Of a stretch of DNA of 40,650 bases, positions 23,274 through 32,361 are shown one piece after another. Both the position numbers and the translations under genes were made by a program. The notes under the pieces are model-generated. The model saw nothing but the letters and a program-made list of their open reading frames with translations, was not told the DNA's origin and did no database searches. Origin of the DNA: Cypionkella sp. (GTDB taxonomy: Bacteria; Pseudomonadota; Alphaproteobacteria; Rhodobacterales; Rhodobacteraceae). Position 1 is the first letter of the stretch. Each line of letters opens with the position of its first letter. The stretch is taken from contig JALOSF010000013.1 in NCBI GenBank assembly GCA_025458525.1, positions 1 through 40,650 on the forward strand, in the 5' to 3' direction.

Positions 23274-23732
23274 TCAGGCCGCGTCGCGGAACACATCCGC
23301 AAGCAGGGTGGTGAAAAACGCCTCATCCTCGGCGGTGAAGGCGGCAGGGGTGTCGCTGTCCAGATCAAAGACCCCCAGCAGCACGCCAGCCCCGTTCCAC
23401 ACCGGCAGCACCAGTTCCGACCGGGTCGAGGAGGAACAGGCGATATGGCCCGGAAACGCCTCGACATCGGGCACGTTCATCACCTGGCCCGTGCGGGCAC
23501 AGGCGCCGCAGACCCCGCGCGAAAACGGGATCACCAGACAGCCATGCCCGCCCTGATACGGCCCGATCTTGAGCACCTCGGGCGCGACGACCCGGTAAAA
23601 CCCGGTCCAGTCACAGAACGGGTGGTGATGATGCACCTCGCAGGCCACGGTCGCCATCAAGGCGACGGCATCCGTCTCGCCTTCGGTCAGCGACAGGATG
23701 GCCCCGCGCAGGGCCGCATACTCAAAAGCCAT
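23274..23732 (-). CDS. msrC: Free methionine-(R)-sulfoxide reductase (GAF domain)
   Basis: Reduces free Met-R-sulfoxide in the cytoplasm. The 152-aa protein is a single GAF domain. Cys65, Cys75 and Cys99 (in GCLVIPF, RGVCGAC and HIACSS) have exactly the spacing 10 and 24 of the three catalytic cysteines 84/94/118 of the E. coli enzyme. DWTGFYR and DLDSDTPAAF are further family motifs. ATG 23732 lies one base after the stop of the gamma-glutamyltransferase gene; an upstream in-frame start would overlap it. Confidence 0.92.
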   Translation of the reverse strand: MAFEYAALRGAILSLTEGETDAVALMATVACEVHHHHPFCDWTGFYRVVAPEVLKIGPYQGGHGCLVIPFSRGVCGACARTGQVMNVPDVEAFPGHIACSSSTRSELVLPVWNGAGVLLGVFDLDSDTPAAFTAEDEAFFTTLLADVFRDAA

Positions 23733-23733
23733 C

Positions 23734-25305
23734 TCAATACCCCAGGGCAATGCCATCCTTGCGTGGATCGGACCCGCCGATCAACACGCCATCCGCGCCT
23801 ATCACAATCGCCTGCGCCCCGCCAAGCGGGGTCTCGGGTGTGACGATGCGATGCCCCAGCGCCGCAAGCTCGGCGCGCACCGCATCGTCATAGCCACGTT
23901 CCAGTTCAAGCCCGCCGCGTCCGGCAAAGCTGCGCGGCGCATCGATGGCCGATTGCAGATCCATGCCGAAATCGCGCAGGTTCGACAGCAGCCGCGCGTG
24001 GCCGGTCGGTTGATATCCGCCGCCCATGACGCCAAAGGGCATCGACACGCGCCCGTTTTCCACGATCATCCCCGGAATGATCGTGTGCATCGGCCGCTTG
24101 CCGCCGGCCGCTTCGTTCGGGTGGCCTTCCTCCAGCGTGAAGCCGGCGCCACGGTTCTGGAAATTGATCCCGAACCGGTCGGACGCCAGCCCCGAGCCAA
24201 AGCCCCAGAACACCGAATAAATCAGCGACACCGCCATCCGGTCGCGGTCAACCACCGTGATATAGACGGTATCCTTGTGGATCGCCTCGGTCAGGGGCGC
24301 AGGATCGGCCATCGCGCGGTCGGGGCGGATCAGCGCCGCCAGCCGGGCGGCGGTATCGGGGGACAGCATGTGGTCAAGCCGCGCCGCACCATCCGCGATA
24401 AAGCGGTTGCGCGCATCATGGGCGAGTTTGGCGGCCTCGGCCTCCAGATGCGCGCGGGCGGCGCCGAACGGGTCCATCGCCGCGATGTCGAAGTGCGACA
24501 GGATGTTCAGCAGCAAGATCGCCGTCGCCCCCTGGCCATTGGGCGGGTGTTCCAGAAGATCGACCCCGCGATAGGCCCCTTGCACCGGCGCGCCCCAGGT
24601 GCAGCGCGTCGCGGCCAGATCGTCCAGGGTGTGGCTGCCCCCAAGCGCGCGCAGGCTGGCGATCATGTCTTCGGCCACCTCGCCTTCGTAAAAGCCGGCG
24701 CGCCCGTCGCGGGCGATGCGGCGCAGCACCTCGGCCTGGCCCGGCGCGCGGAAGATCTGGCCCACGCGCAACGGGGCGCCCTGGTCGAGAAAGAGATCGC
24801 GCGCGCGCCCTTGCAAGGCGGGCGCATCTTCGGCCCAGTCAAAGGCGACACGGGGCGCCACTGGCACGCCCGCTTCGGCATAGTGGATCGCGGGGGCCAA
24901 CACCTCGGCAAGCGGCTTGCGGCCCCATTGCGCGGACAGGGTGCAGAACGCATCCACCGCGCCCGGCAGCGTGACAGATTCGATCCCGCGCAGCGGCACC
25001 GCTGTCAGGCCCCGCGCCCGCATTTCCGCCGCCGACAGCCCGGCAGGCGCGCGCCCCGACCCGTTCAGCGCCAGCACCCGATCCTCGCCCGCGGGTTTGA
25101 GCAGCACAAAGCAGTCGCCGCCCAACCCTGTCATCTGCGGCTCGCAGATCCCAAGCAGCATGGCCCCGGCGACCGCGGCATCGACTGCATTGCCGCCCGA
25201 TTTCAACACATCGACCGCGACCTGTGCGGCAAGCGGATGCGACGTGGCGCAAACCCCGTTTTCGGCAAAAACCGCCGACCGTCCGGCAAGATGGAAATCG
25301 CGCAT
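23734..25305 (-). CDS. Gamma-glutamyltransferase family protein
   Basis: N-terminal nucleophile hydrolase of 523 aa that transfers or hydrolyses gamma-glutamyl groups, for example of glutathione. GGNAVDAAVA lies at 38-47. The autoprocessing nucleophile is most likely Thr346 in KDTVYITVVD, and the small-subunit motif MGGGYQPTGH follows. ATG 25305 (MRDFHLAGRS) is chosen because the upstream extension is not conserved-looking. This start gives no signal peptide, unlike periplasmic E. coli GGT, so a cytoplasmic enzyme of the YwrD-like kind is likely. It heads the - strand series through msrC. Confidence 0.88.
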   Translation of the reverse strand: MRDFHLAGRSAVFAENGVCATSHPLAAQVAVDVLKSGGNAVDAAVAGAMLLGICEPQMTGLGGDCFVLLKPAGEDRVLALNGSGRAPAGLSAAEMRARGLTAVPLRGIESVTLPGAVDAFCTLSAQWGRKPLAEVLAPAIHYAEAGVPVAPRVAFDWAEDAPALQGRARDLFLDQGAPLRVGQIFRAPGQAEVLRRIARDGRAGFYEGEVAEDMIASLRALGGSHTLDDLAATRCTWGAPVQGAYRGVDLLEHPPNGQGATAILLLNILSHFDIAAMDPFGAARAHLEAEAAKLAHDARNRFIADGAARLDHMLSPDTAARLAALIRPDRAMADPAPLTEAIHKDTVYITVVDRDRMAVSLIYSVFWGFGSGLASDRFGINFQNRGAGFTLEEGHPNEAAGGKRPMHTIIPGMIVENGRVSMPFGVMGGGYQPTGHARLLSNLRDFGMDLQSAIDAPRSFAGRGGLELERGYDDAVRAELAALGHRIVTPETPLGGAQAIVIGADGVLIGGSDPRKDGIALGY

Positions 25306-25525
25306 GGCTGGCCCCCCCGTTTTCACGGGCAAGCTAGTGACACCGGCGGGGGAGTGCAAACCGGATCAGAACCTCGGCGGCGCGAACTGGGTGGGGGCAA
25401 ATATCCGCACCGCCGAGGGAAGCCTTATGCAGCTACAGATCGACAATCGCAGGTGGGCGCGTCGGATTTGCGGGCGAATTCAGGCGCTTTCACGTCAGTT
25501 TTCGCCTGATCGAAACAATCGGCCG

Positions 25526-25972
25526 CTAATGCGGGTATTGTTGCGCCAATATCCGAAATGTCAGCAGATTGCGCCCATCCTCGCGCCGGTAATGCAGGTC
25601 TTCGGACAGGGTTCGAATCAGATGCCAGCCAAAGCCCCCTTCGGGCAGATCATCGTTCGAGGGCATCGGGGCAAGCACGCCTTGGGGCAGGGTGCCACCC
25701 GGCATCGGCAGCCCGGCATCCATGATCCGGCAGGTCAGACCGCTGGCGCAGAGTTCCACGATGACCTCGATCTCACCGGGTTCCTGGGCATAGGCGTGTT
25801 CCACGATGTTGTTCAACGCCTCGGCCAGAACGATCTGCGCGGTGTCGCGGTCGTCCGCGCTCATCCGCCCGGTCATCAGATGGTCAAACAAGGCCTGAAG
25901 CGCCTGCCGAACCGCCATCGGATCAGAGGGGATGACGATGCGGGTCTGGTCTGGCCGTTCGTCAGATGGCAT
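25526..25972 (-). CDS. RsbW-like anti-sigma/serine kinase (HATPase_c_2)
   Basis: Small GHKL-type protein of 148 aa. The N-box EALNNIVEHAY (about 51-61), the D-x-G region DAGLPMP and the glycine motif GGFGWHLI are visible, as in RsbW/SpoIIAB kinases that phosphorylate STAS antagonists and may bind a sigma factor. The start at ATG 25972 lies inside the end of the STAS gene (overlap 11 bp), so the two are co-translated partners. No sigma factor or PP2C phosphatase lies nearby, so the output is unknown. Confidence 0.88.
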   Translation of the reverse strand: MPSDERPDQTRIVIPSDPMAVRQALQALFDHLMTGRMSADDRDTAQIVLAEALNNIVEHAYAQEPGEIEVIVELCASGLTCRIMDAGLPMPGGTLPQGVLAPMPSNDDLPEGGFGWHLIRTLSEDLHYRREDGRNLLTFRILAQQYPH

Positions 25973-26306
25973 CACGCTGGCCGCCTGTATGGGCCGGAAC
26001 GCCGGGGTGGATGATGAACACGCTGTCCATCCGCGTCAGGCGGAACACCTTTTCCACCGCAGGCGTCAGCGCGGCCAATTCAAGCGGACGGTCAGGCCCC
26101 AACGCCTTTCGCACGGCAACGACCGCGCCAAGGCCAGAGCTGTCGATGAATGTCACCTTGGACAGGTCAAGCATCACCCGAAGGGTGTTGAACGCGGTCA
26201 GTTCCCGCATCCTGTCCTTGAAATCGATCGCCCCGGCGGCATCGATGCGGGTTTCCCGCACATGGATGATCATCAGGTCGGGGGTTTGGGTGCAGTCCAG
26301 TTCCAT
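25962..26306 (-). CDS. STAS-domain anti-anti-sigma factor
   Basis: SpoIIAA/RsbV-like antagonist of 114 aa. The phosphorylation site motif FIDSSGLGAV places Ser56 as the acceptor. ATG 26306 is preceded by a strong GGAGG site at proper spacing, so this shorter start is preferred. It overlaps the RsbW-like gene, its presumed kinase. Together they form a minimal partner-switching module. Confidence 0.9.
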   Translation of the reverse strand: MELDCTQTPDLMIIHVRETRIDAAGAIDFKDRMRELTAFNTLRVMLDLSKVTFIDSSGLGAVVAVRKALGPDRPLELAALTPAVEKVFRLTRMDSVFIIHPGVPAHTGGQRDAI

Positions 26307-26349
26307 TCGCAGCCTCCGCGTTCCGGCCAAAGGCTAGACGCGGAACCTT

Positions 26350-26359
26350 ACCGATCGGT
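26350..26359. promoter_or_regulatory. 10-bp palindrome ACCGATCGGT
   Basis: Perfect 10-bp palindrome in the 66-bp gap between hspQ and the STAS gene. It could be an operator of the STAS-kinase unit, but a single short palindrome in GC-rich DNA can occur by chance. Confidence 0.2.
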
Positions 26360-26372
26360 CAACGACGGCAGG

Positions 26373-26699
26373 TCAGTTGAGTTGAAACTGCAAGGGATAG
26401 CGACCATCCTGAAAATCGCCAAACAGATCGCTCAGGTCCGGATGGCCAACAGGTTCGCCGGTTTCGTCGGGAACCAGGTTCTGTTCGGACACATAGGCCA
26501 CGTAATAGCTTTGGTCGTTTTCGGCCAGCAGATGATAAAATGGCTGGTCCTTGGACGGGCGGCTGTCCTCGGGGATGTTTTCATACCATTCATCGGTGTT
26601 GGAAAACATGGCGTCCACATCGAACACCACACCGCGGAACGGATGTTTGCGATGCCGCAGCACCTGACCAAGATGATATTTTGGCGTTAATGTCAGCAT
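26373..26699 (-). CDS. hspQ: Heat shock protein HspQ
   Basis: Small protein (108 aa; E. coli HspQ 105 aa) that binds hemimethylated oriC DNA and acts as a specificity factor of the Lon protease in enterobacteria. Matching blocks are YHLGQVLRHRKHPFRGVV (8-25), DVDAMFSNTDEW, PFYHLL and YVSEQNLVPD. ATG 26699 begins at the conserved N-terminus, with AGGGG upstream. It has a recognisable sigma-70-type promoter rather than an obvious heat-shock sigma promoter. Confidence 0.92.
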   Translation of the reverse strand: MLTLTPKYHLGQVLRHRKHPFRGVVFDVDAMFSNTDEWYENIPEDSRPSKDQPFYHLLAENDQSYYVAYVSEQNLVPDETGEPVGHPDLSDLFGDFQDGRYPLQFQLN

Positions 26700-26722
26700 C
26701 ACGTTGCATCCCCTGATATTGG

Positions 26723-26752
26723 TTATTAGTCCCGATGCCTGTGACTTGTCCA
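26723..26752 (-). promoter_or_regulatory. Candidate hspQ promoter
   Basis: On the - strand TGGACA, an 18-nt spacer and TAATAA, ending 23 nt before the hspQ ATG with an AGGGG site between. The -35 lies at the edge of the divergent AEC transporter gene if that gene starts at 26754. Confidence 0.5.
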
Positions 26753-26753
26753 C

Positions 26754-27665
26754 ATGGCAGGCGCCGAAACGGGGAAACAATCTGTGGTCCTTATTCTCAC
26801 AGTGCTGGAAATCGTGGCGCCGGTCGGGCTTCTGGCCGCCATCGGCTATCTTTGGGTCCGCACCGGGCACGAATACCGGATGGAGTTCATCACCCGCCTG
26901 TCGATGACCCTGTCGATCCCCGCGCTGATCTTTACCGCCCTGATGAAGACGGAGCTGGACCCCGCCGCCCTTGGCGCGGTCACGCTTGCCGCCATCGCCG
27001 CCTATGGGGCGCTGACGCTGATCCTGTGGGGGGTGGTCAGGGCGCTGCATCTGGACCGGCGCACCTATCTGGCACCGCTGATCTTTGGCAACACCGGCAA
27101 TGTCGGCCTGCCCCTTGCGCTGTTTGCCTTTGGCGAGGCGGGGCTTGGCTATGCTGTGGTGATCTTTGCCGTGATGATGGTGTGGAGCTTTACCTTTGGC
27201 ATCTGGCTGGTGTCGGGGGGCGGCGCGCCGTGGCGCGTCGTCAAGGAACCCGCGATGGGGGCCACGCTGCTGGGCGCGCTGTTCCTGTGGCAAGGCTGGC
27301 AGACGCCGCTGTGGCTTACCAATTCGCTGACGCTGCTTGGGCAGATCGCGATCCCGATGATGCTGATCACGCTTGGCGTTGCGGTGGCGCGGCTGACGCC
27401 GGGGCGGCTGGGCCGCGCGGTCTGGATGACGCTGCTGCGGGCGGGGCTGACGGTGGCGGTTGCGGTTGCCGTTGGACGCGCCTTCGCGCTTGACCCCGTC
27501 GCCTTTGCGGTTCTGGTGGTGCAGATCAGCACGCCGGTCGCCGTCACCTCTTACATGCTGGCCGAAAAATACGGCGCCGATTCCGATGCCGTGGCGGGAT
27601 TGGTCATCGCCTCTACCCTGCTTTCGGTGATCACTTTGCCGATCACTCTCGGTTTTCTGATCTGA
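26754..27665 (+). CDS. AEC-family transporter
   Basis: Inner-membrane permease of 303 aa of the auxin efflux carrier family, with about ten hydrophobic helices split by a short central loop, the segment FGNTGNVGLPLA near 119-130 and the late segment ISTPVAVTSYMLA. Bacterial members move organic acids such as malate or malonate; the substrate here is unknown. The start may instead be GTG 26784, because ATG 26754 overlaps the hspQ -35 element and adds a polar leader. Confidence 0.88.
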   Translation: MAGAETGKQSVVLILTVLEIVAPVGLLAAIGYLWVRTGHEYRMEFITRLSMTLSIPALIFTALMKTELDPAALGAVTLAAIAAYGALTLILWGVVRALHLDRRTYLAPLIFGNTGNVGLPLALFAFGEAGLGYAVVIFAVMMVWSFTFGIWLVSGGGAPWRVVKEPAMGATLLGALFLWQGWQTPLWLTNSLTLLGQIAIPMMLITLGVAVARLTPGRLGRAVWMTLLRAGLTVAVAVAVGRAFALDPVAFAVLVVQISTPVAVTSYMLAEKYGADSDAVAGLVIASTLLSVITLPITLGFLI

Positions 27666-27742
27666 GGGTCGCGTTTGCCCCATTTCCCCCGCAAGGCTTT
27701 TGTCCTATTCTGGCGCCAATAAGAAAAACGTGCGAGGGGCAG

Positions 27743-28330
27743 ATGAGCAGACTTCTCCGTGCGTCGATGTTGCTGTTGCTGCTGGCCGCCTGTGGCGGGG
27801 GCAGCAGCCGGTTTTCGGCGCCCCGTGATTTGGACAACGCTTGCGCCATAGTGCGTGAGCGACCGCAGTATTACCGCGCCATGCAGGCGACCGAGCGGAA
27901 ATGGGGCATTCCCATCCATGTCCAGATGGCAACGATCCATCAGGAATCGAAGTTCATCGGCAATGCCCAGACCCCGCACCGCTTTGCGCTTGGCATCATT
28001 CCGATGGGGCGGCAATCCTCTGCCTATGGGTATTCTCAGGCGCTCGACGGCACATGGGAAGAATATCAGCAGGATCAGAACCGCCGCAGCGCCCGACGGG
28101 ATCGGATCGCCGATGCCACCGATTTCATGGGGTGGTATATGGATCAGTCCGCCCAGCGCCTTGGCATTTCCAAGCAGGATGCCGAAGGCCAGTATCTGGC
28201 CTATCATGAAGGCCGCTCGGGCTATGCCCGTCAAAGCTATCTGGCCAAGCCCTGGCTGGTCGATGTGGCCGCACGGGTGCAAAGCCGGTCAAACATGTAT
28301 CAGCAGCAATTGGCAAGCTGCGGGCGCTGA
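27743..28330 (+). CDS. SLT-domain lytic transglycosylase-like lipoprotein
   Basis: Murein-cleaving enzyme type, 195 aa. The lipobox LAAC gives lipidated Cys17. The catalytic Glu is Glu68 in HQESKF, and the conserved SAYGYSQALDGTW follows at about 96-108, then YLAYHEGRSGYAR. GAGGGGC lies just before the ATG. It follows the AEC gene by 77 bp. Activity on peptidoglycan is expected; no partner is evident except the envelope gene lolA, which is convergent and ends 18 bp away. Confidence 0.9.
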   Translation: MSRLLRASMLLLLLAACGGGSSRFSAPRDLDNACAIVRERPQYYRAMQATERKWGIPIHVQMATIHQESKFIGNAQTPHRFALGIIPMGRQSSAYGYSQALDGTWEEYQQDQNRRSARRDRIADATDFMGWYMDQSAQRLGISKQDAEGQYLAYHEGRSGYARQSYLAKPWLVDVAARVQSRSNMYQQQLASCGR

Positions 28331-28348
28331 CGCCCGCAGAGGCCCCGG

Positions 28349-28951
28349 TTACAGCCCGCGCTTGCGGGTTTCGGCCGTGATGTCGAAATAAGACGCGGGG
28401 ATCGACCCGCCCATCTTCATTTCGCCAAGGATCACCGTGGTCTGGTTGCCCACATCATCGGTGATGATCCACTGCCGCAGGGCCGTGGGCGATGCGGTGA
28501 ACACAAGCTCGATCGTGCCATAGCTTGGGTTTTCCGGGTCTTGCGCCACCACGCGCGTGGTGTTTTCCACCTCGCGATGCGCAACGACCATGCTTGCCCG
28601 GCCAAGGTTGACGTTTTCGGCAAGGATCAGGTTCAAGGGCGTCCGGCGCAGCGGGTATTGTTCGGGCGGCTGGTTCGACTTCGCGTCGAAGATGGCCACC
28701 TGCTGCCCGCCTGCCATCACAAGGCTTCGATCGGGGGGCGCATATTCAAACCGGATGCGCCCGGGGCGGCGGATGAACAGCTTGCCGGTGGCGATCGTGC
28801 CGTCGCTGTTCACTTGCGTGAAGTCGGCCTCGACCGTCGTCAGGCTGTTGAGGTAGTTGGAAAGCTCGCCCAACGGGATCCGCGCGGCCAAAGCCGGGGT
28901 GCCAAGGGCAAACAGCGCAAGCGGGGCCAGTATGGCGGTTCTACGGTTCAT
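28349..28951 (-). CDS. lolA: Outer-membrane lipoprotein carrier protein LolA
   Basis: Periplasmic chaperone that carries lipoproteins from LolCDE to the outer membrane. The 200-aa precursor has a signal peptide (to about residue 22, ALAA) and LolA features: YLNSLTTVEADFTQ, GKLFIRRPGRIRFEY, DRSLVMAGGQQVAIFD and a C-terminal beta-sheet ending KRGL. It lies 174 bp downstream of ftsK in the same direction but has its own promoter-like element. It is a plausible carrier for the patatin-like and SLT lipoproteins of this window. Confidence 0.94.
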   Translation of the reverse strand: MNRRTAILAPLALFALGTPALAARIPLGELSNYLNSLTTVEADFTQVNSDGTIATGKLFIRRPGRIRFEYAPPDRSLVMAGGQQVAIFDAKSNQPPEQYPLRRTPLNLILAENVNLGRASMVVAHREVENTTRVVAQDPENPSYGTIELVFTASPTALRQWIITDDVGNQTTVILGEMKMGGSIPASYFDITAETRKRGL

Positions 28952-28957
28952 GGTCCG

Positions 28958-28963
28958 AATATA
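28958..28963 (-). promoter_or_regulatory. Candidate -10 element of lolA
   Basis: TATATT on the - strand ends 6 nt before the lolA ATG and no ribosome binding site intervenes, as in other putative leaderless genes here. The -35 is poor (TTTAAC at 17 nt). Confidence 0.35.
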
Positions 28964-29070
28964 AGGGACAATCGCAGCGCGTTAAATCCCCCCGCCGCCC
29001 GCCGCCGGTCACGTCCGGGCGAGGGAGTGTTACAAGCCCCGGTCCCGCTGCAAGCCCCCTGTTGACAGGC

Positions 29071-29102
29071 ACACCGCGCGCCCGGTGGGGGGCGCGCGGT
29101 GT
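29071..29102. terminator. 13-bp perfect hairpin downstream of ftsK
   Basis: ACACCGCGCGCCC (29071-29083) pairs perfectly with 29090-29102 around a 6-nt loop. It lies 23 bp after the ftsK stop codon (- strand). No T-tract follows on that strand. The 9-bp direct repeat TGTTGACAG occurs on both sides (29060-29068 and 29100-29108, the second overlapping the stem). Confidence 0.55.
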
Positions 29103-29125
29103 TGACAGACCGTTTCTGGAACAGG

Positions 29126-32100
29126 TCAGGTTTCGGGGACCAGGATTTCGCGCTTGCCGACATGGTTGGCGGCGGTCACGACCCCTTGTTCCTCCATCTG
29201 TTCCACCAGTTTCGCGGCCTTGTTATAGCCGATGCCCAGCTTGCGCTGGATATAGCTGGTCGAGCATTTGCGGTCCTTGGCCACAATCGCCACCGCCTGA
29301 TCGTAAAGCGCATCATCGCCGCCTTCGCCCGACGACAGGCCGAGCACCACGTCGATGTCGCTGGCGGTGTCTTCATCCGGGCCTTCCACCACGCCCGACA
29401 TATAGACCGGCGGGCCGAAGGATTTCAGGTGGTTGACGATTTCCTCGACCTCCTCGTCGGACACGAAGGGGCCGTGGATCCGGGTGATCTTGGCGCCGTT
29501 GCCCATATAGAGCATGTCACCCATGCCCAGCAGCTGCTCGGCGCCCTGTTCGCCAAGGATGGTGCGGCTGTCGATCTTCGATGTCACCTGGAACGAGATC
29601 CGGGTGGGGAAGTTCGCCTTGATCGTGCCGGTGATCACATCGACCGACGGGCGCTGTGTCGCCATGATCAGGTGGATGCCAGAGGCCCGCGCCATCTGCG
29701 CAAGGCGCTGGATGCAGGCCTCGATCTCCTTGCCCGCGACCATCATCAGGTCGGCCATCTCGTCCACGATCACCACGATATAGGGCAGGGCGACGGGGGC
29801 GAATTCCTCGGTCTCGAACACCGGCTCGCCGGTATCCTCGTCGAACCCGGTCTGGATGGTGCGCTTGAACATCTCGCCTTTGGCCAGCGCCTCGCGCACC
29901 CGGCCGTTATAGCCTTCGATGTTGCGCACGCCCATCTTGGACATCTTGCGGTAACGCTCCTCCATCTCGCCCACGACCCATTTCAGGGCGACGACCGCCT
30001 TTTTCGGGTCGGTCACGACGGGCGAGAGCAGATGCGGGATGCCATCGTAAACCGACAGTTCCAGCATCTTGGGGTCGATCATGATCAGCCGGCATTCCTC
30101 GGGCGTCAGCTTGTAAAGCAGCGACAGGATCATCGTGTTGATCGCGACCGATTTTCCCGATCCGGTGGTCCCGGCGATCAGAAGGTGGGGCATCTTGGCC
30201 AGGTTGGCGACGATGGCATCGCCGCCAATGTCTTTGCCAAGCGCCAGCGGCAGGCGCATGTTCGAATCGCCAAAGTCGCGGGCGGCGATGATTTCGCGCA
30301 GCACCACCTTTTCACGGGTGGCGTTGGGCAATTCGATCCCGATCACCGAGCGGCCCGGCACGGTGGACACCCGCGCGCTCAGCGCCGACATGCTGCGCGC
30401 GATGTCATCGGCAAGCCCGATCACCCGGCTCGCCTTCAGGCCCGGGGCCGGTTCCAGCTCATACATGGTGACGACGGGGCCGGGGCGGACGCTGACGATC
30501 TCGCCCTTGACGCCGTAATCATCAAGCACCGATTCCAGCATCCGCGCGTTTTCTTCCAGCGCCTCGTCCGACAGGGCAAAGCGTTCCACCGTGGACGGGC
30601 TGGCAAGAAGCGAGAGGGGCGGCAATTCATAAGGCTGGCTCGCCAGTTCGTCGAACCGCAGGCGCGGCTGGCTTTCTGCCATCGCCTGACGCGACGGGGT
30701 CAGGGGTTTCTTGACGACATGCTGCACCACGGGCTTGCGAATGTCTGCGACCGGCACGCGTGGGGCGACAACCGGGGCAGGGTCGTAATCGGGTTCATAG
30801 CCATCGTCGGGCTGCCAGCCATAGTCACCCTGATCCAACGCGGGGTCATGGTCGTAGTCTGGCGCGGGCGGCAGATCGGGGGTGAAGATATTGGCCCGCT
30901 CGTCCCATGGCTGTGGCGCGGCGGGGGGCTGCGGCACAAAGGTGCGGGGCAGGGGCGCGTCGGGCAGCGGGGCAACCGGCGGCGCCACCGTCATCGGCGG
31001 GGCAGGGGGGATAAAGCCCGACGGCGCGGCTGCGGCCATCGCGGCTGTCAGCGGTGGTTCGGCCAAGATGCCCCCACGGGCCGGCCCCGGCTTTGCCACG
31101 GGCTTGCGCGTGTCCGCGATAAGCGGCTGCGGCCCGCGCAACCGCTGCGTCAGGCTGCGCGCCACGGGCGGTTCGCGACGGGTCTGCGCGGCGGTGGTGG
31201 CCGGGTTCAGCACGGGCCCCGGATGGCGCATGCGCTGACGGATTGCATCGGAAATCCGCGCCTTGATCCGGTCGTCATCGGGGGCCAGATCGTCGCCATA
31301 ATCGGGCAGCACGGGTTCCACCAGTTCAGGCTCCGGCTCGGCCACGCGCCGCATCAGCTGTGGCATCCGGGCCAGCAGCCCGACCTTTTCCCGGGGCGGT
31401 GCGTAATGCGGGGCCTCTGCCATCGGCTCGGGATAGCGCGGATCGGCGCGCAGCGGGCTGCGCAGCGCCGAAGGGCGCCCCCATTCCGAGGCTTGGGGGG
31501 CAGGCTCGGGTGCGGCGGCCGCTGCCGGCGTGCGGTGGATCGCGGCGCCGCGGGCGGCAAAGGCCGGCGGGGCCATCGCGGCCATCGGCGGCTCTGCCGG
31601 GGCATCGTGCCAGTCCTGCTGGCGCAAGGCGGCACGCTGCGCCGTGGCTTGGGCCTTGGCGGCCCGACGGTTGGCCAGCGCCCCCGCGGCGCGGCTGGTC
31701 CCGCGCCCGGCCAGCGCCAGCACCATATCATAGGCAAAGATCGTCCAGGTCGCCGCATGACGCCCGATCACCGACAGTTCCAACAGGGTGAACCCCGTGA
31801 CCCAAAGCCCCATGATCAGCAACAGCACGCCCAGGATCAGCGAAAACAGCGCCAGCCCCAACCCCGCATTCACCGGCGCAACGCCCAGCAGCGTCCCAAG
31901 GATAGTGTCGCCAAACAGGCCGCCCAGGCCAAAGGAATGCGGCCAGCCAGCGCCCGGCACCAGCGTCGCTGCAAAGACCGAAGCCAGTGCAACCGCGATC
32001 ACGGCAAAGACGATGCGCCCCATCGCACGCTCTGCCCCGCGATGCAGCACAAAGCGCAGGCCCCAGACGCCCAGGATCAGCGGCAGCATCCACGCCCCCC

Positions 32101-32347
32101 GGCCGCCGATGATGACAAGCGTTGACGACACCGCCGCGCCAAACCGGCCCAGCATGTTGCGGGCAGGTTCGTCCGTTGCGACCATCCAGCCCGGATCCTC
32201 TGGCGAATAGCTGCCCAGCATCAGCGCAAACAAAAGCGCCAGGGCCAACAGCCCGATCCCCACCAACTCGCGCCCCCGCCGTTCCAGCATGGCCGTGGTG
32301 TCCTGATCCAGAAGCGGGTCTCGCTGACGCATGTTGATGGATGCCAT
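29126..32347 (-). CDS. ftsK: DNA translocase FtsK
   Basis: Septal DNA pump that segregates chromosome termini and activates XerCD recombination. The 1073-aa protein has four to five N-terminal membrane helices (about 25-195), a long Pro/Ala-rich linker (about 200-560), the RecA-like motor with Walker A GTTGSGKS (about 725) and Walker [12 protein letters not shown] (about 860), and the C-terminal gamma winged helix (about 1005-1073, [19 protein letters not shown]) that reads KOPS sites. ATG 32347 is used; ATG 32332 is also possible. It follows the aminotransferase gene by 14 bp in the same direction. Confidence 0.97.
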   Translation of the reverse strand: MASINMRQRDPLLDQDTTAMLERRGRELVGIGLLALALLFALMLGSYSPEDPGWMVATDEPARNMLGRFGAAVSSTLVIIGGRGAWMLPLILGVWGLRFVLHRGAERAMGRIVFAVIAVALASVFAATLVPGAGWPHSFGLGGLFGDTILGTLLGVAPVNAGLGLALFSLILGVLLLIMGLWVTGFTLLELSVIGRHAATWTIFAYDMVLALAGRGTSRAAGALANRRAAKAQATAQRAALRQQDWHDAPAEPPMAAMAPPAFAARGAAIHRTPAAAAAPEPAPQASEWGRPSALRSPLRADPRYPEPMAEAPHYAPPREKVGLLARMPQLMRRVAEPEPELVEPVLPDYGDDLAPDDDRIKARISDAIRQRMRHPGPVLNPATTAAQTRREPPVARSLTQRLRGPQPLIADTRKPVAKPGPARGGILAEPPLTAAMAAAAPSGFIPPAPPMTVAPPVAPLPDAPLPRTFVPQPPAAPQPWDERANIFTPDLPPAPDYDHDPALDQGDYGWQPDDGYEPDYDPAPVVAPRVPVADIRKPVVQHVVKKPLTPSRQAMAESQPRLRFDELASQPYELPPLSLLASPSTVERFALSDEALEENARMLESVLDDYGVKGEIVSVRPGPVVTMYELEPAPGLKASRVIGLADDIARSMSALSARVSTVPGRSVIGIELPNATREKVVLREIIAARDFGDSNMRLPLALGKDIGGDAIVANLAKMPHLLIAGTTGSGKSVAINTMILSLLYKLTPEECRLIMIDPKMLELSVYDGIPHLLSPVVTDPKKAVVALKWVVGEMEERYRKMSKMGVRNIEGYNGRVREALAKGEMFKRTIQTGFDEDTGEPVFETEEFAPVALPYIVVIVDEMADLMMVAGKEIEACIQRLAQMARASGIHLIMATQRPSVDVITGTIKANFPTRISFQVTSKIDSRTILGEQGAEQLLGMGDMLYMGNGAKITRIHGPFVSDEEVEEIVNHLKSFGPPVYMSGVVEGPDEDTASDIDVVLGLSSGEGGDDALYDQAVAIVAKDRKCSTSYIQRKLGIGYNKAAKLVEQMEEQGVVTAANHVGKREILVPET

Positions 32348-32361
32348 GACCTAACCTGTCC

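Noticed and set aside
25480-25509. Inverted repeat TCAGGCG/CGCCTGA upstream of the gamma-glutamyltransferase gene
   Set aside because: Arms of 7 bp with a 16-nt loop and no T-tract; too weak to call a terminator or operator.
29062-29108. TTGACA hexamers as promoters on the + strand
   Set aside because: No + strand gene follows and no suitable -10 lies at 16-18 nt; they are part of the direct repeat around the ftsK hairpin.
29099-32125. A 1008-codon ORF on the + strand
   Set aside because: It is the antisense shadow of ftsK; its translation is His/Arg/Gln-rich and low in complexity, while the - strand frame has clear FtsK motifs.
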